Made by a program: the position numbers and the translations under genes. A stretch of 64,000 bases of DNA from Watersipora subatra (Eukaryota; Bryozoa; Gymnolaemata; Cheilostomatida; Watersiporidae), in contig NC_088711.1 in NCBI RefSeq assembly GCF_963576615.1, forward strand, positions 6,014,001 to 6,078,000. The letters are read 5' to 3'. How positions within the stretch are numbered: the stretch's first letter is position 1; each line of letters opens with the position of its first letter. Under the pieces are notes generated by a model that was not told the DNA's origin, did no database searches, and was given only the letters and a program-made list of their open reading frames with translations. Positions 46,801 to 61,800 of this stretch are shown piece after piece.

Positions 46801-49800
46801 TTTAAAAGGTATGACATATGATGCATTGTCTATTTCACAGACCTTATGGTTTAAAAGGTATGCCATATGATACATTGTCTATTTCACAGACCTTATGGTT
46901 TAAAAGGTATGACATATGATACATAGTCTATTTCACAGACCTTATGGTTTAAAAGGTATGACATATGATACATAGTCTATTTCACAGACCTTATGGTTTA
47001 AAAGGTATGACATATGATACATTGTCTATTTCACAGACCTTATGGTTTAAAAGGTATGACATATGATACATTGTCTATTTCACAGACCTTATGGTTTAAA
47101 AGGTATGACATATGATACATAGTCTATTTCACTGACCTTATGGTTTAAAAGGTATGACATATGATACATTGTCTATTTCACTGACCTTATGGTTTAAAAG
47201 GTATGACATATGATACATAGTCTATTTCACAGACCTTATGGTTTAAAAGGTATGACATATGATACATTGTCTATTTCACTGACCTTATGGTTTAAAAGGT
47301 ATGACATATGATACATAGTCTATTTCACAGACCTTATGGTTTAAAAGGTATGACATATGATACATTGTCTATTTCACTGACCTTATGGTTTAAAAGGTAT
47401 GACATATGATACATAGTCTATTTCACTGACCTTATGGTTTAAAAGGTATGACATATGATACATAGTCTATTTCACAGACCTTATGGTTTAAAAGGTATGA
47501 CATATGATACATTGTCTATTTCACTGACCTTATGGTTTAAAAGGTATGACATATGATACATAGTCTATTTCACAGACCTTATGGTTTAAAAGGTATGACA
47601 TATGATACATTGTCTATTTCACTGACCTTATGGTTTAAAAGGTATGACATATGATACACAGTCTATTTCACAGACCTTATGGTTTAAAAGGTATGACATA
47701 TGATACATAGTCTATTTCACAGACCTTATGGTTTAAAAGGTATGACGTATGATACATAGTCTATTTCACAGACCTTATGGTTTAAAAGGTATGACATATG
47801 ATACATTGTCTATTTCACAGACCTTATGGTTTAAAAGGTATGCCATATGATACATTGTCTATTTCACAGACCTTATGGTTTAAAAGGTATGACATATGAT
47901 ATATTGTCTATTTCACAGACCTTATGGTTTAAAAGGTATGCCATATGATACATTGTCTATTTCACAGACCTTATGGTTTAAAAGGTATGACATATGATAC
48001 ATTGTCTATTTCACAGACCTTATGGTTTAAAAGGTATGACATATGATACATAGTCTATTTCACAGACCTTATGGTTTAAAAGGTATGACATATGATGCAT
48101 TGTCTATTTCACAGACCTTATGGTTTAAAAGGTATGCCATATGATACATTGTCTATTTCACAGACCTTATGGTTTAAAAGGTATGACATATGATACATAG
48201 TCTATTTCACTGACCTTATGGTTTAAAAGGTATGACATATGATACATAGTCTATTTCACAGACCTTATGGTTTAAAAGGTATGACATATGATACATAGTC
48301 TATTTCACAGACCTTATGGTTTAAAAGGTATGACATATGATACATTGTCTATTTCACAGACCTTATGGTTTAAAAGGTATGACATATGATACATTGTCTA
48401 TTTCACAGACCTTATGGTTTAAAAGGTATGACATATGATACATAGTCTATTTCACAGACCTTATGGTTTAAAAGGTATGACATATGATACATTGTCTATT
48501 TCACAGACCTTATGGTTTAAAAGGTATGACATATGATACATTGTCTATTTCACAGACCTTATGGTTTAAAAGGTATGACATATGATACATAGTCTATTTC
48601 ACAGACATTATGGTTTAAAAGGTATGACATATGATACATAGTCTATTTCACTGACCTTATGGTTTAAAAGGTATGCCATATGATACATAGTCTATTTCAC
48701 AGACCTTATGGTTTAAAAGGTATGACATATGATACATTGTCTATTTCACTGACCTTATGGTTTAAAAGGTATGCCATATGATACATAGTCTATTTCACAG
48801 ACCTTATGGTTTAAAAGGTATGCCATATGATACATTGTCTATTTCACAGACCTTATGGTTTAAAAGATATGCCATATGATACATAGTCTATTTCACTGAC
48901 CTTATGGTTTAAAAGGTATGACATATGATACATAGTCTATTTCACAGACCTTATGGTTTAAAAGGTATGACATATGATGCATTGTCTATTTCACAGACCT
49001 TATGGTTTAAAAGGTATGACATATGATACATAGTCTATTTCACAGACCTTATGGTTTAAAAGGTATGACATATGATACATTGTCTATTTCACAGACCTTA
49101 TGGTTTAAAAGGTATGCCATATGATACATAGTCTATTTCACAGACCTTATGGTTTAAAAGGTATGCCATATGATACATTGTCTATTTCACAGACCTTATG
49201 GTTTAAAAGGTATGCCATATGATACATAGTCTATTTCACTGACCTTATGGTTTAAAAGGTATGACATATGATACATTGTCTATTTCACAGACCTTATGGT
49301 TTAAAAGGTAGGACATATGATACATAGTCTATTTCACAGACCTTATGGTTTAAAAGGTATGACATATGATACATTGTCTATTTCACAGACCTTATGGTTT
49401 AAAAGGTATGACATATGATACATTGTCTATTTCACAGACCTTATGGTTTAAAAGGTATGACATATGATACATTGTCTATTTCACAGACCTTATGGTTTAA
49501 AAGGTATGACATATGATACATAGTCTATTTCACTGACCTTATGGTTTAAAAGGTATGACATATGATACATTGTCTATTTCACAGACCTTATGGTTTAAAA
49601 GGTATGACATATGATACATAGTCTATTTCACTGACCTTATGGTTTAAAAGGTATGACATATGATACATAGTCTATTTCACTGACCTTATGGTTTAAAAGG
49701 TATGACATATGATACATTGTCTATTTCACAGACCTTATGGTTTAAAAGGTATGCCATATGATACATTGTCTATTTCACAGACCTTATGGTTTAAAAGGTA

Positions 49801-52800
49801 TGACATATGATACATTGTCTATTTCACAGACCTTATGGTTTAAAAGGTATGACATATGATACATAGTCTATTTCACAGACCTTATGGTTTAAAAGGTATG
49901 ACATATGATACATTGTCTATTTCACCGACCTTATGGTTTAAAAGGTATGCCATATGATACATAGTCTATTTCACAGACCTTATGGTTTAAAAGGTATGCC
50001 ATATGATACATTGTCTATTTCACAGACCTTATGGTTTAAAAGGTATGCCATATGATACATAGTCTATTTCACTGACCTTATGGTTTAAAAGGTATGACAT
50101 ATGATACATAGTCTATTTCACAGACCTTATGGTTTAAAAGGTAGGACATATGATACATAGTCTATTTCACAGACCTCATGGTTTAAAAGGTATGACATAT
50201 GATACATTGTCTATTTCACAGACCTTATGGTTTAAAAGGTATGACATATGATACATTGTCTATTTCACAGACCTTATGGTTTAAAAGGTATGACATATGA
50301 TACATTGTCTATTTCACAGACCTTATGGTTTAAAAGGTATGACATATGATACATTGTCTATTTCACAGACCTTATGGTTTAAAAGGTATGACATATGATA
50401 CATTGTCTATTTCACAGACCTTATGGTTTAAAAGGTATGACATATGATACATAGTCTATTTCACAGACCTTATGGTTTAAAAGGTATGACATATGATGCA
50501 TTGTCTATTTCACAGACCTTATGGTTTAAAAGGTATGCCATATGATACATTGTCTATTTCACAGACCTTATGGTTTAAAAGGTATGCCATATGATACATT
50601 GTCTATTTCACAGACCTTATGGTTTAAAAGGTATGACATATGATACATTGTCTATTTCACAGACCTTATGGTTTAAAAGGTATGCCATATGATACATTGT
50701 CTATTTCACAGACCTTATGGTTTAAAAGGTATGACATATGATACATTGTCTATTTCACAGACCTTATGGTTTAAAAGGTATGACATATGATACATAGTCT
50801 ATTTCACAGACCTTATGGTTTAAAAGGTATGACATATGATGCATTGTCTATTTCACAGACCTTATGGTTTAAAAGGTATGCCATATGATACATTGTCTAT
50901 TTCACAGACCTTATGGTTTAAAAGGTATGACATATGATACATAGTCTATTTCACAGACCTTATGGTTTAAAAGGTATGACATATGATACATAGTCTATTT
51001 CACAGACCTTATGGTTTAAAAGGTATGACATATGATACATTGTCTATTTCACAGACCTTATGGTTTAAAAGGTATGACATATGATACATTGTCTATTTCA
51101 CAGACCTTATGGTTTAAAAGGTATGACATATGATACATAGTCTATTTCACTGACCTTATGGTTTAAAAGGTATGACATATGATACATTGTCTATTTCACT
51201 GACCTTATGGTTTAAAAGGTATGACATATGATACATAGTCTATTTCACAGACCTTATGGTTTAAAAGGTATGACATATGATACATTGTCTATTTCACTGA
51301 CCTTATGGTTTAAAAGGTATGACATATGATACATAGTCTATTTCACAGACCTTATGGTTTAAAAGGTATGACATATGATACATTGTCTATTTCACTGACC
51401 TTATGGTTTAAAAGGTATGACATATGATACATAGTCTATTTCACTGACCTTATGGTTTAAAAGGTATGACATATGATACATAGTCTATTTCACAGACCTT
51501 ATGGTTTAAAAGGTATGACATATGATACATTGTCTATTTCACTGACCTTATGGTTTAAAAGGTATGACATATGATACACAGTCTATTTCACAGACCTTAT
51601 GGTTTAAAAGGTATGACATATGATACATAGTCTATTTCACAGACCTTATGGTTTAAAAGGTATGACGTATGATACATAGTCTATTTCACAGACCTTATGG
51701 TTTAAAAGGTATGACATATGATACATTGTCTATTTCACAGACCTTATGGTTTAAAAGGTATGCCATATGATACATTGTCTATTTCACAGACCTTATGGTT
51801 TAAAAGGTATGACATATGATATATTGTCTATTTCACAGACCTTATGGTTTAAAAGGTATGCCATATGATACATTGTCTATTTCACAGACCTTATGGTTTA
51901 AAAGGTATGCCATATGATACATTGTCTATTTCACAGACCTTATGGTTTAAAAGGTATGACATATGATACATTGTCTATTTCACAGACCTTATGGTTTAAA
52001 AGGTATGCCATATGATACATTGTCTATTTCACAGACCTTATGGTTTAAAAGGTATGACATATGATACATTGTCTATTTCACAGACCTTATGGTTTAAAAG
52101 GTATGACATATGATACATAGTCTATTTCACAGACCTTATGGTTTAAAAGGTATGACATATGATGCATTGTCTATTTCACAGACCTTATGGTTTAAAAGGT
52201 ATGCCATATGATACATTGTCTATTTCACAGACCTTATGGTTTAAAAGGTATGACATATGATACATAGTCTATTTCACAGACCTTATGGTTTAAAAGGTAT
52301 GACATATGATACATAGTCTATTTCACAGACCTTATGGTTTAAAAGGTATGACATATGATACATTGTCTATTTCACAGACCTTATGGTTTAAAAGGTATGA
52401 CATATGATACATTGTCTATTTCACAGACCTTATGGTTTAAAAGGTATGACATATGATACATAGTCTATTTCACTGACCTTATGGTTTAAAAGGTATGACA
52501 TATGATACATTGTCTATTTCACTGACCTTATGGTTTAAAAGGTATGACATATGATACATAGTCTATTTCACAGACCTTATGGTTTAAAAGGTATGACATA
52601 TGATACATTGTCTATTTCACTGACCTTATGGTTTAAAAGGTATGACATATGATACATAGTCTATTTCACAGACCTTATGGTTTAAAAGGTATGACATATG
52701 ATACATTGTCTATTTCACTGACCTTATGGTTTAAAAGGTATGACATATGATACATAGTCTATTTCACTGACCTTATGGTTTAAAAGGTATGACATATGAT

Positions 52801-55800
52801 ACATAGTCTATTTCACAGACCTTATGGTTTAAAAGGTATGACATATGATACATTGTCTATTTCACTGACCTTATGGTTTAAAAGGTATGACATATGATAC
52901 ACAGTCTATTTCACAGACCTTATGGTTTAAAAGGTATGACATATGATACATAGTCTATTTCACAGACCTTATGGTTTAAAAGGTATGACGTATGATACAT
53001 AGTCTATTTCACAGACCTTATGGTTTAAAAGGTATGACATATGATACATTGTCTATTTCACAGACCTTATGGTTTAAAAGGTATGCCATATGATACATTG
53101 TCTATTTCACAGACCTTATGGTTTAAAAGGTATGACATATGATATATTGTCTATTTCACAGACCTTATGGTTTAAAAGGTATGCCATATGATACATTGTC
53201 TATTTCACAGACCTTATGGTTTAAAAGGTATGACATATGATACATTGTCTATTTCACAGACCTTATGGTTTAAAAGGTATGACATATGATACATAGTCTA
53301 TTTCACAGACCTTATGGTTTAAAAGGTATGACATATGATGCATTGTCTATTTCACAGACCTTATGGTTTAAAAGGTATGCCATATGATACATTGTCTATT
53401 TCACCGACCTTATGGTTTAAAAGGTATGACATATGATACATAGTCTATTTCACTGACCTTATGGTTTAAAAGGTATGACATATGATACATAGTCTATTTC
53501 ACAGACCTTATGGTTTAAAAGGTATGACATATGATACATAGTCTATTTCACAGACCTTATGGTTTAAAAGGTATGACATATGATACATTGTCTATTTCAC
53601 AGACCTTATGGTTTAAAAGGTATGACATATGATACATTGTCTATTTCACAGACCTTATGGTTTAAAAGGTATGACATATGATACATAGTCTATTTCACAG
53701 ACCTTATGGTTTAAAAGGTATGACATATGATACATTGTCTATTTCACAGACCTTATGGTTTAAAAGGTATGACATATGATACATTGTCTATTTCACAGAC
53801 CTTATGGTTTAAAAGGTATGACATATGATACATAGTCTATTTCACAGACATTATGGTTTAAAAGGTATGACATATGATACATAGTCTATTTCACTGACCT
53901 TATGGTTTAAAAGGTATGCCATATGATACATAGTCTATTTCACAGACCTTATGGTTTAAAAGGTATGACATATGATACATTGTCTATTTCACTGACCTTA
54001 TGGTTTAAAAGGTATGCCATATGATACATAGTCTATTTCACAGACCTTATGGTTTAAAAGGTATGACATATGATACATTGTCTATTTCACAGACCTTATG
54101 GTTTAAAAGGTATGACATATGATACATTGTCTATTTCACAGACCTTATGGTTTAAAAGGTATGACATATGATACATAGTCTATTTCACAGACCTTATGGT
54201 TTAAAAGGTATGCCATATGATACATTGTCTATTTCACAGACTTTATGGTTTAAAAGGTATGACATATGATACATAGTCTATTTCACAGACCTTATGGTTT
54301 AAAAGGTATGACATATGATACATTGTCTATTTCACAGACCTTATGGTTTAAAAGGTATGACGTATGATACATAGTCTATTTCACTGACCTTATGGTTTAA
54401 AAGGTATGACATATGATACATAGTCTATTTCACAGACCTTATGGTTTAAAAGGTATGACATATGATACATAGTCTATTTCACTGACCTTATGGTTTAAAA
54501 GGTATGACATATGATACATAGTCTATTTCACAGACCTTATGGTTTAAAAGGTATGACATATGATACATTGTCTATTTCACTGACCTTATGGTTTAAAAGG
54601 TATGACATATGATACATAGTCTATTTCACAGACCTTATGGTTTAAAAGGTATGACATATGATACATAGTCTATTTCACAGACCTTATGGTTTAAAAGGTA
54701 TGACATATGATACATTGTCTATTTCACAGACCTTATGGTTTAAAAGGTATGACATATGATACATTGTCTATTTCACAGACCTTATGGTTTAAAAGGTATG
54801 ACATATGATACATAGTCTATTTCACAGACCTTATGGTTTAAAAGGTATGACATATGATACATTGTCTATTTCACAGACCTTATGGTTTAAAAGGTATGAC
54901 ATATGATACATTGTCTATTTCACAGACCTTATGGTTTAAAAGGTATGACATATGATACATAGTCTATTTCACAGACATTATGGTTTAAAAGGTATGACAT
55001 ATGATACATAGTCTATTTCACTGACCTTATGGTTTAAAAGGTATGCCATATGATACATAGTCTATTTCACAGACCTTATGGTTTAAAAGGTATGACATAT
55101 GATACATTGTCTATTTCACAGACCTTATGGTTTAAAAGGTATGACATATGATACATTGTCTATTTCACTGACCTTATGGTTTAAAAGGTATGACATATGA
55201 TACATTGTCTATTTCACTGACCTTATGGTTTAAAAGGTATGCCATATGATACATAGTCTATTTCACAGACCTTATGGTTTAAAAGGTATGACATATGATA
55301 CATTGTTTATTTCACAGACCTTATGGTTTAAAAGGTATGACATATGATACATTGTCTATTTCACTGACCTTATGGTTTAAAAGGTATGCCATATGATACA
55401 TAGTCTATTTCACAGACCTTATGGTTTAAAAGGTATGACATATGATACATTGTCTATTTCACAGACCTTATGGTTTAAAAGGTATGACATATGATACATA
55501 GTCTATTTCACTGACCTTATGGTTTAAAAGGTATGACATATGATACATAGTCTATTTCACAGACCTTATGGTTTAAAAGGTATGACATATGATACATAGT
55601 CTATTTCACAGACCTTATGGTTTAAAAGGTATGACATATGATACATTGTCTATTTCACAGACCTTATGGTTTAAAAGGTATGACATATGATACATTGTCT
55701 ATTTCACAGACCTTATGGTTTAAAAGGTATGACATATGATACATAGTCTATTTCACAGACATTATGGTTTAAAAGGTATGACATATGATACATAGTCTAT

Positions 55801-58800
55801 TTCACTGACCTTATGGTTTAAAAGGTATGCCATATGATACATAGTCTATTTCACAGACCTTATGGTTTAAAAGGTATGACATATGATACATTGTCTATTT
55901 CACAGACCTTATGGTTTAAAAGGTATGACATATGATACATTGTCTATTTCACTGACCTTATGGTTTAAAAGGTATGCCATATGATACATAGTCTATTTCA
56001 CAGACCTTATGGTTTAAAAGGTATGACATATGATACATAGTCTATTTCACAGACCTTATGGTTTAAAAGGTATGACATATGATACACTGTCTATTTCACA
56101 GACCTTATGGTTTAAAAGGTATGACATATGATACATAGTCTATTTCACAGACCTTATGGTTTAAAAGGTATGACATATGATACATTGTCTATTTCACTGA
56201 CCTTATGGTTTAAAGGGTATGACATATGATACATAGTCTATTTCACTGACCTTATGGTTTAAAAGGTATGACATATGATACATAGTCTATTTCACAGACC
56301 TTATGGTTTAAAAGGTATGACATATGATACATTGTCTATTTCACTGACCTTATGGTTTAAAAGGTATGACATATGATACATAGTCTATTTCACAGACCTT
56401 ATGGTTTAAAAGGTATGACATATGATACATTGTCTATTTCACTGACCTTATGGTTTAAAAGGTATGACATATGATACACAGTCTATTTCACAGACCTTAT
56501 GGTTTAAAAGGTATGACATATGATACATAGTCTATTTCACAGACCTTATGGTTTAAAAGGTATGACGTATGATACATAGTCTATTTCACAGACCTTATGG
56601 TTTAAAAGGTATGACATATGATACATTGTCTATTTCACAGACCTTATGGTTTAAAAGGTATGCCATATGATACATTGTCTATTTCACAGACCTTATGGTT
56701 TAAAAGGTATGACATATGATACATTGTCTATTTCCCAGACCTTATGGTTTAAAAGGTATGACATATGATACATTGTCTATTTCACAGACCTTATGGTTTA
56801 AAAGGTATGACATATGATACATTGTCTATTTCACAGACCTTATGGTTTAAAAGGTATGACATATGATACATTGTCTATTTCACAGACCTTATGGTTTAAA
56901 AGGTATGACATATGATACATTGTCTATTTCACAGACCTTATGGTTTAAAAGGTATGACGTATGATACATAGTCTATTTCACTGACCTTATGGTTTAAAAG
57001 GTATGACATATGATACATAGTCTATTTCACAGACCTTATGGTTTAAAAGGTATGACATATGATACATTGTCTATTTCACCGACCTTATGGTTTAAAAGGT
57101 ATGCCATATGATACATAGTCTATTTCACAGACCTTATGGTTTAAAAGGTATGCCATATGATACATTGTCTATTTCACAGACCTTATGGTTTAAAAGGTAT
57201 GACATATGATACATTGTCTATTTCACTGACCTTATGGTTTAAAAGGTATGACATATGATACATAGTCTATTTCACTGACCTTATGGTTTAAAAGGTATGC
57301 CATATGATACATAGTCTATTTCACAGACCTTATGGTTTAAAAGGTATGACATATGATACATTGTCTATTTCACTGACCTTATGGTTTAAAAGGTATGACA
57401 TATGATACATAGTCTATTTCACAGACCTTATGGTTTAAAAGGTATGACATATGATACATTGTCTATTTCACTGACCTTATGGTTTAAAAGGTATGACATA
57501 TGATACATAGTCTATTTCACAGACCTTATGGTTTAAAAGGTATGACATATGATACATTGTCTATTTCACTGACCTTATGGTTTAAAAGGTATGACATATG
57601 ATACATAGTCTATTTCACTGACCTTATGGTTTAAAAGGTATGACATATGATACATAGTCTATTTCACAGACCTTATGGTTTAAAAGGTATGACATATGAT
57701 ACATTGTCTATTTCACTGACCTTATGGTTTAAAAGGTATGACATATGATACATAGTCTATTTCACTGACCTTATGGTTTAAAAGGTATGACATATGATAC
57801 ATTGTCTATTTCACTGACCTTATGGTTTAAAAGGTATGACATATGATACATAGTCTATTTCACAGACCTTATGGTTTAAAAGGTATGACATATGATACAT
57901 TGTCTATTTCACTGACCTTATGGTTTAAAAGGTATGACATATGATACATAGTCTATTTCACAGACCTTATGGTTTAAAAGGTATGACATATGATACATTG
58001 TCTATTTCACTGACCTTATGGTTTAAAAGGTATGACATATGATACATAGTCTATTTCACTGACCTTATGGTTTAAAAGGTATGACATATGATACATAGTC
58101 TATTTCACAGACCTTATGGTTTAAAAGGTATGACATATGATACATTGTCTATTTCACTGACCTTATGGTTTAAAAGGTATGACATATGATACATTGTCTA
58201 TTTCACAGACCTTATGGTTTAAAAGGTATGCCATATGATACATAGTCTATTTCACAGACCTTATGGTTTAAAAGGTATGCCATATGATACATTGTCTATT
58301 TCACAGACCTTATGGTTTAAAAGGTATGCCATATGATACATAGTCTATTTCACTGACCTTATGGTTTAAAAGGTATGACATATGATACATAGTCTATTTC
58401 ACTGACCTTATGGTTTAAAAGGTATGACATATGATACATAGTCTATTTCACTGACCTTATGGTTTAAAAGGTATGACATATGATACATTGTCTATTTCAC
58501 AGACCTTATGGTTTAAAAGGTATGCCATATGATACATTGTCTATTTCACAGACCTTATGGTTTAAAAGGTATGACATATGATACATTGTCTATTTCACAG
58601 ACCTTATGGTTTAAAAGGTATGACATATGATACATAGTCTATTTCACAGACCTTATGGTTTAAAAGGTATGACATATGATACATTGTCTATTTCACCGAC
58701 CTTATGGTTTAAAAGGTATGCCATATGATACATAGTCTATTTCACAGACCTTATGGTTTAAAAGGTATGCCATATGATACATTGTCTATTTCACAGACCT

Positions 58801-61800
58801 TATGGTTTAAAAGGTATGCCATATGATACATAGTCTATTTCACTGACCTTATGGTTTAAAAGGTATGACATATGATACATAGTCTATTTCACAGACCTTA
58901 TGGTTTAAAAGGTAGGACATATGATACATAGTCTATTTCACAGACCTCATGGTTTAAAAGGTATGACATATGATACATTGTCTATTTCACAGACCTTATG
59001 GTTTAAAAGGTATGACATATGATACATTGTCTATTTCACAGACCTTATGGTTTAAAAGGTATGACATATGATACATTGTCTATTTCACAGACCTTATGGT
59101 TTAAAAGGTATGACATATGATACATTGTCTATTTCACAGACCTTATGGTTTAAAAGGTATGACATATGATACATTGTCTATTTCACAGACCTTATGGTTT
59201 AAAAGGTATGACATATGATACATAGTCTATTTCACAGACCTTATGGTTTAAAAGGTATGACATATGATGCATTGTCTATTTCACAGACCTTATGGTTTAA
59301 AAGGTATGCCATATGATACATTGTCTATTTCACAGACCTTATGGTTTAAAAGGTATGCCATATGATACATTGTCTATTTCACAGACCTTATGGTTTAAAA
59401 GGTATGACATATGATACATTGTCTATTTCACAGACCTTATGGTTTAAAAGGTATGCCATATGATACATTGTCTATTTCACAGACCTTATGGTTTAAAAGG
59501 TATGACATATGATACATTGTCTATTTCACAGACCTTATGGTTTAAAAGGTATGACATATGATACATAGTCTATTTCACAGACCTTATGGTTTAAAAGGTA
59601 TGACATATGATGCATTGTCTATTTCACAGACCTTATGGTTTAAAAGGTATGCCATATGATACATTGTCTATTTCACAGACCTTATGGTTTAAAAGGTATG
59701 ACATATGATACATAGTCTATTTCACAGACCTTATGGTTTAAAAGGTATGACATATGATACATAGTCTATTTCACAGACCTTATGGTTTAAAAGGTATGAC
59801 ATATGATACATTGTCTATTTCACAGACCTTATGGTTTAAAAGGTATGACATATGATACATTGTCTATTTCACAGACCTTATGGTTTAAAAGGTATGACAT
59901 ATGATACATAGTCTATTTCACTGACCTTATGGTTTAAAAGGTATGACATATGATACATTGTCTATTTCACTGACCTTATGGTTTAAAAGGTATGACATAT
60001 GATACATAGTCTATTTCACAGACCTTATGGTTTAAAAGGTATGACATATGATACATTGTCTATTTCACTGACCTTATGGTTTAAAAGGTATGACATATGA
60101 TACATAGTCTATTTCACAGACCTTATGGTTTAAAAGGTATGACATATGATACATTGTCTATTTCACTGACCTTATGGTTTAAAAGGTATGACATATGATA
60201 CATAGTCTATTTCACTGACCTTATGGTTTAAAAGGTATGACATATGATACATAGTCTATTTCACAGACCTTATGGTTTAAAAGGTATGACATATGATACA
60301 TTGTCTATTTCACTGACCTTATGGTTTAAAAGGTATGACATATGATACACAGTCTATTTCACAGACCTTATGGTTTAAAAGGTATGACATATGATACATA
60401 GTCTATTTCACAGACCTTATGGTTTAAAAGGTATGACGTATGATACATAGTCTATTTCACAGACCTTATGGTTTAAAAGGTATGACATATGATACATTGT
60501 CTATTTCACAGACCTTATGGTTTAAAAGGTATGCCATATGATACATTGTCTATTTCACAGACCTTATGGTTTAAAAGGTATGACATATGATATATTGTCT
60601 ATTTCACAGACCTTATGGTTTAAAAGGTATGCCATATGATACATTGTCTATTTCACAGACCTTATGGTTTAAAAGGTATGCCATATGATACATTGTCTAT
60701 TTCACAGACCTTATGGTTTAAAAGGTATGACATATGATACATTGTCTATTTCACAGACCTTATGGTTTAAAAGGTATGCCATATGATACATTGTCTATTT
60801 CACAGACCTTATGGTTTAAAAGGTATGACATATGATACATTGTCTATTTCACAGACCTTATGGTTTAAAAGGTATGACATATGATACATAGTCTATTTCA
60901 CAGACCTTATGGTTTAAAAGGTATGACATATGATGCATTGTCTATTTCACAGACCTTATGGTTTAAAAGGTATGCCATATGATACATTGTCTATTTCACA
61001 GACCTTATGGTTTAAAAGGTATGACATATGATACATAGTCTATTTCACAGACCTTATGGTTTAAAAGGTATGACATATGATACATAGTCTATTTCACAGA
61101 CCTTATGGTTTAAAAGGTATGACATATGATACATTGTCTATTTCACAGACCTTATGGTTTAAAAGGTATGACATATGATACATTGTCTATTTCACAGACC
61201 TTATGGTTTAAAAGGTATGACATATGATACATAGTCTATTTCACTGACCTTATGGTTTAAAAGGTATGACATATGATACATTGTCTATTTCACTGACCTT
61301 ATGGTTTAAAAGGTATGACATATGATACATAGTCTATTTCACAGACCTTATGGTTTAAAAGGTATGACATATGATACATTGTCTATTTCACTGACCTTAT
61401 GGTTTAAAAGGTATGACATATGATACATAGTCTATTTCACAGACCTTATGGTTTAAAAGGTATGACATATGATACATTGTCTATTTCACTGACCTTATGG
61501 TTTAAAAGGTATGACATATGATACATAGTCTATTTCACTGACCTTATGGTTTAAAAGGTATGACATATGATACATAGTCTATTTCACAGACCTTATGGTT
61601 TAAAAGGTATGACATATGATACATTGTCTATTTCACTGACCTTATGGTTTAAAAGGTATGACATATGATACACAGTCTATTTCACAGACCTTATGGTTTA
61701 AAAGGTATGACATATGATACATAGTCTATTTCACAGACCTTATGGTTTAAAAGGTATGACGTATGATACATAGTCTATTTCACAGACCTTATGGTTTAAA

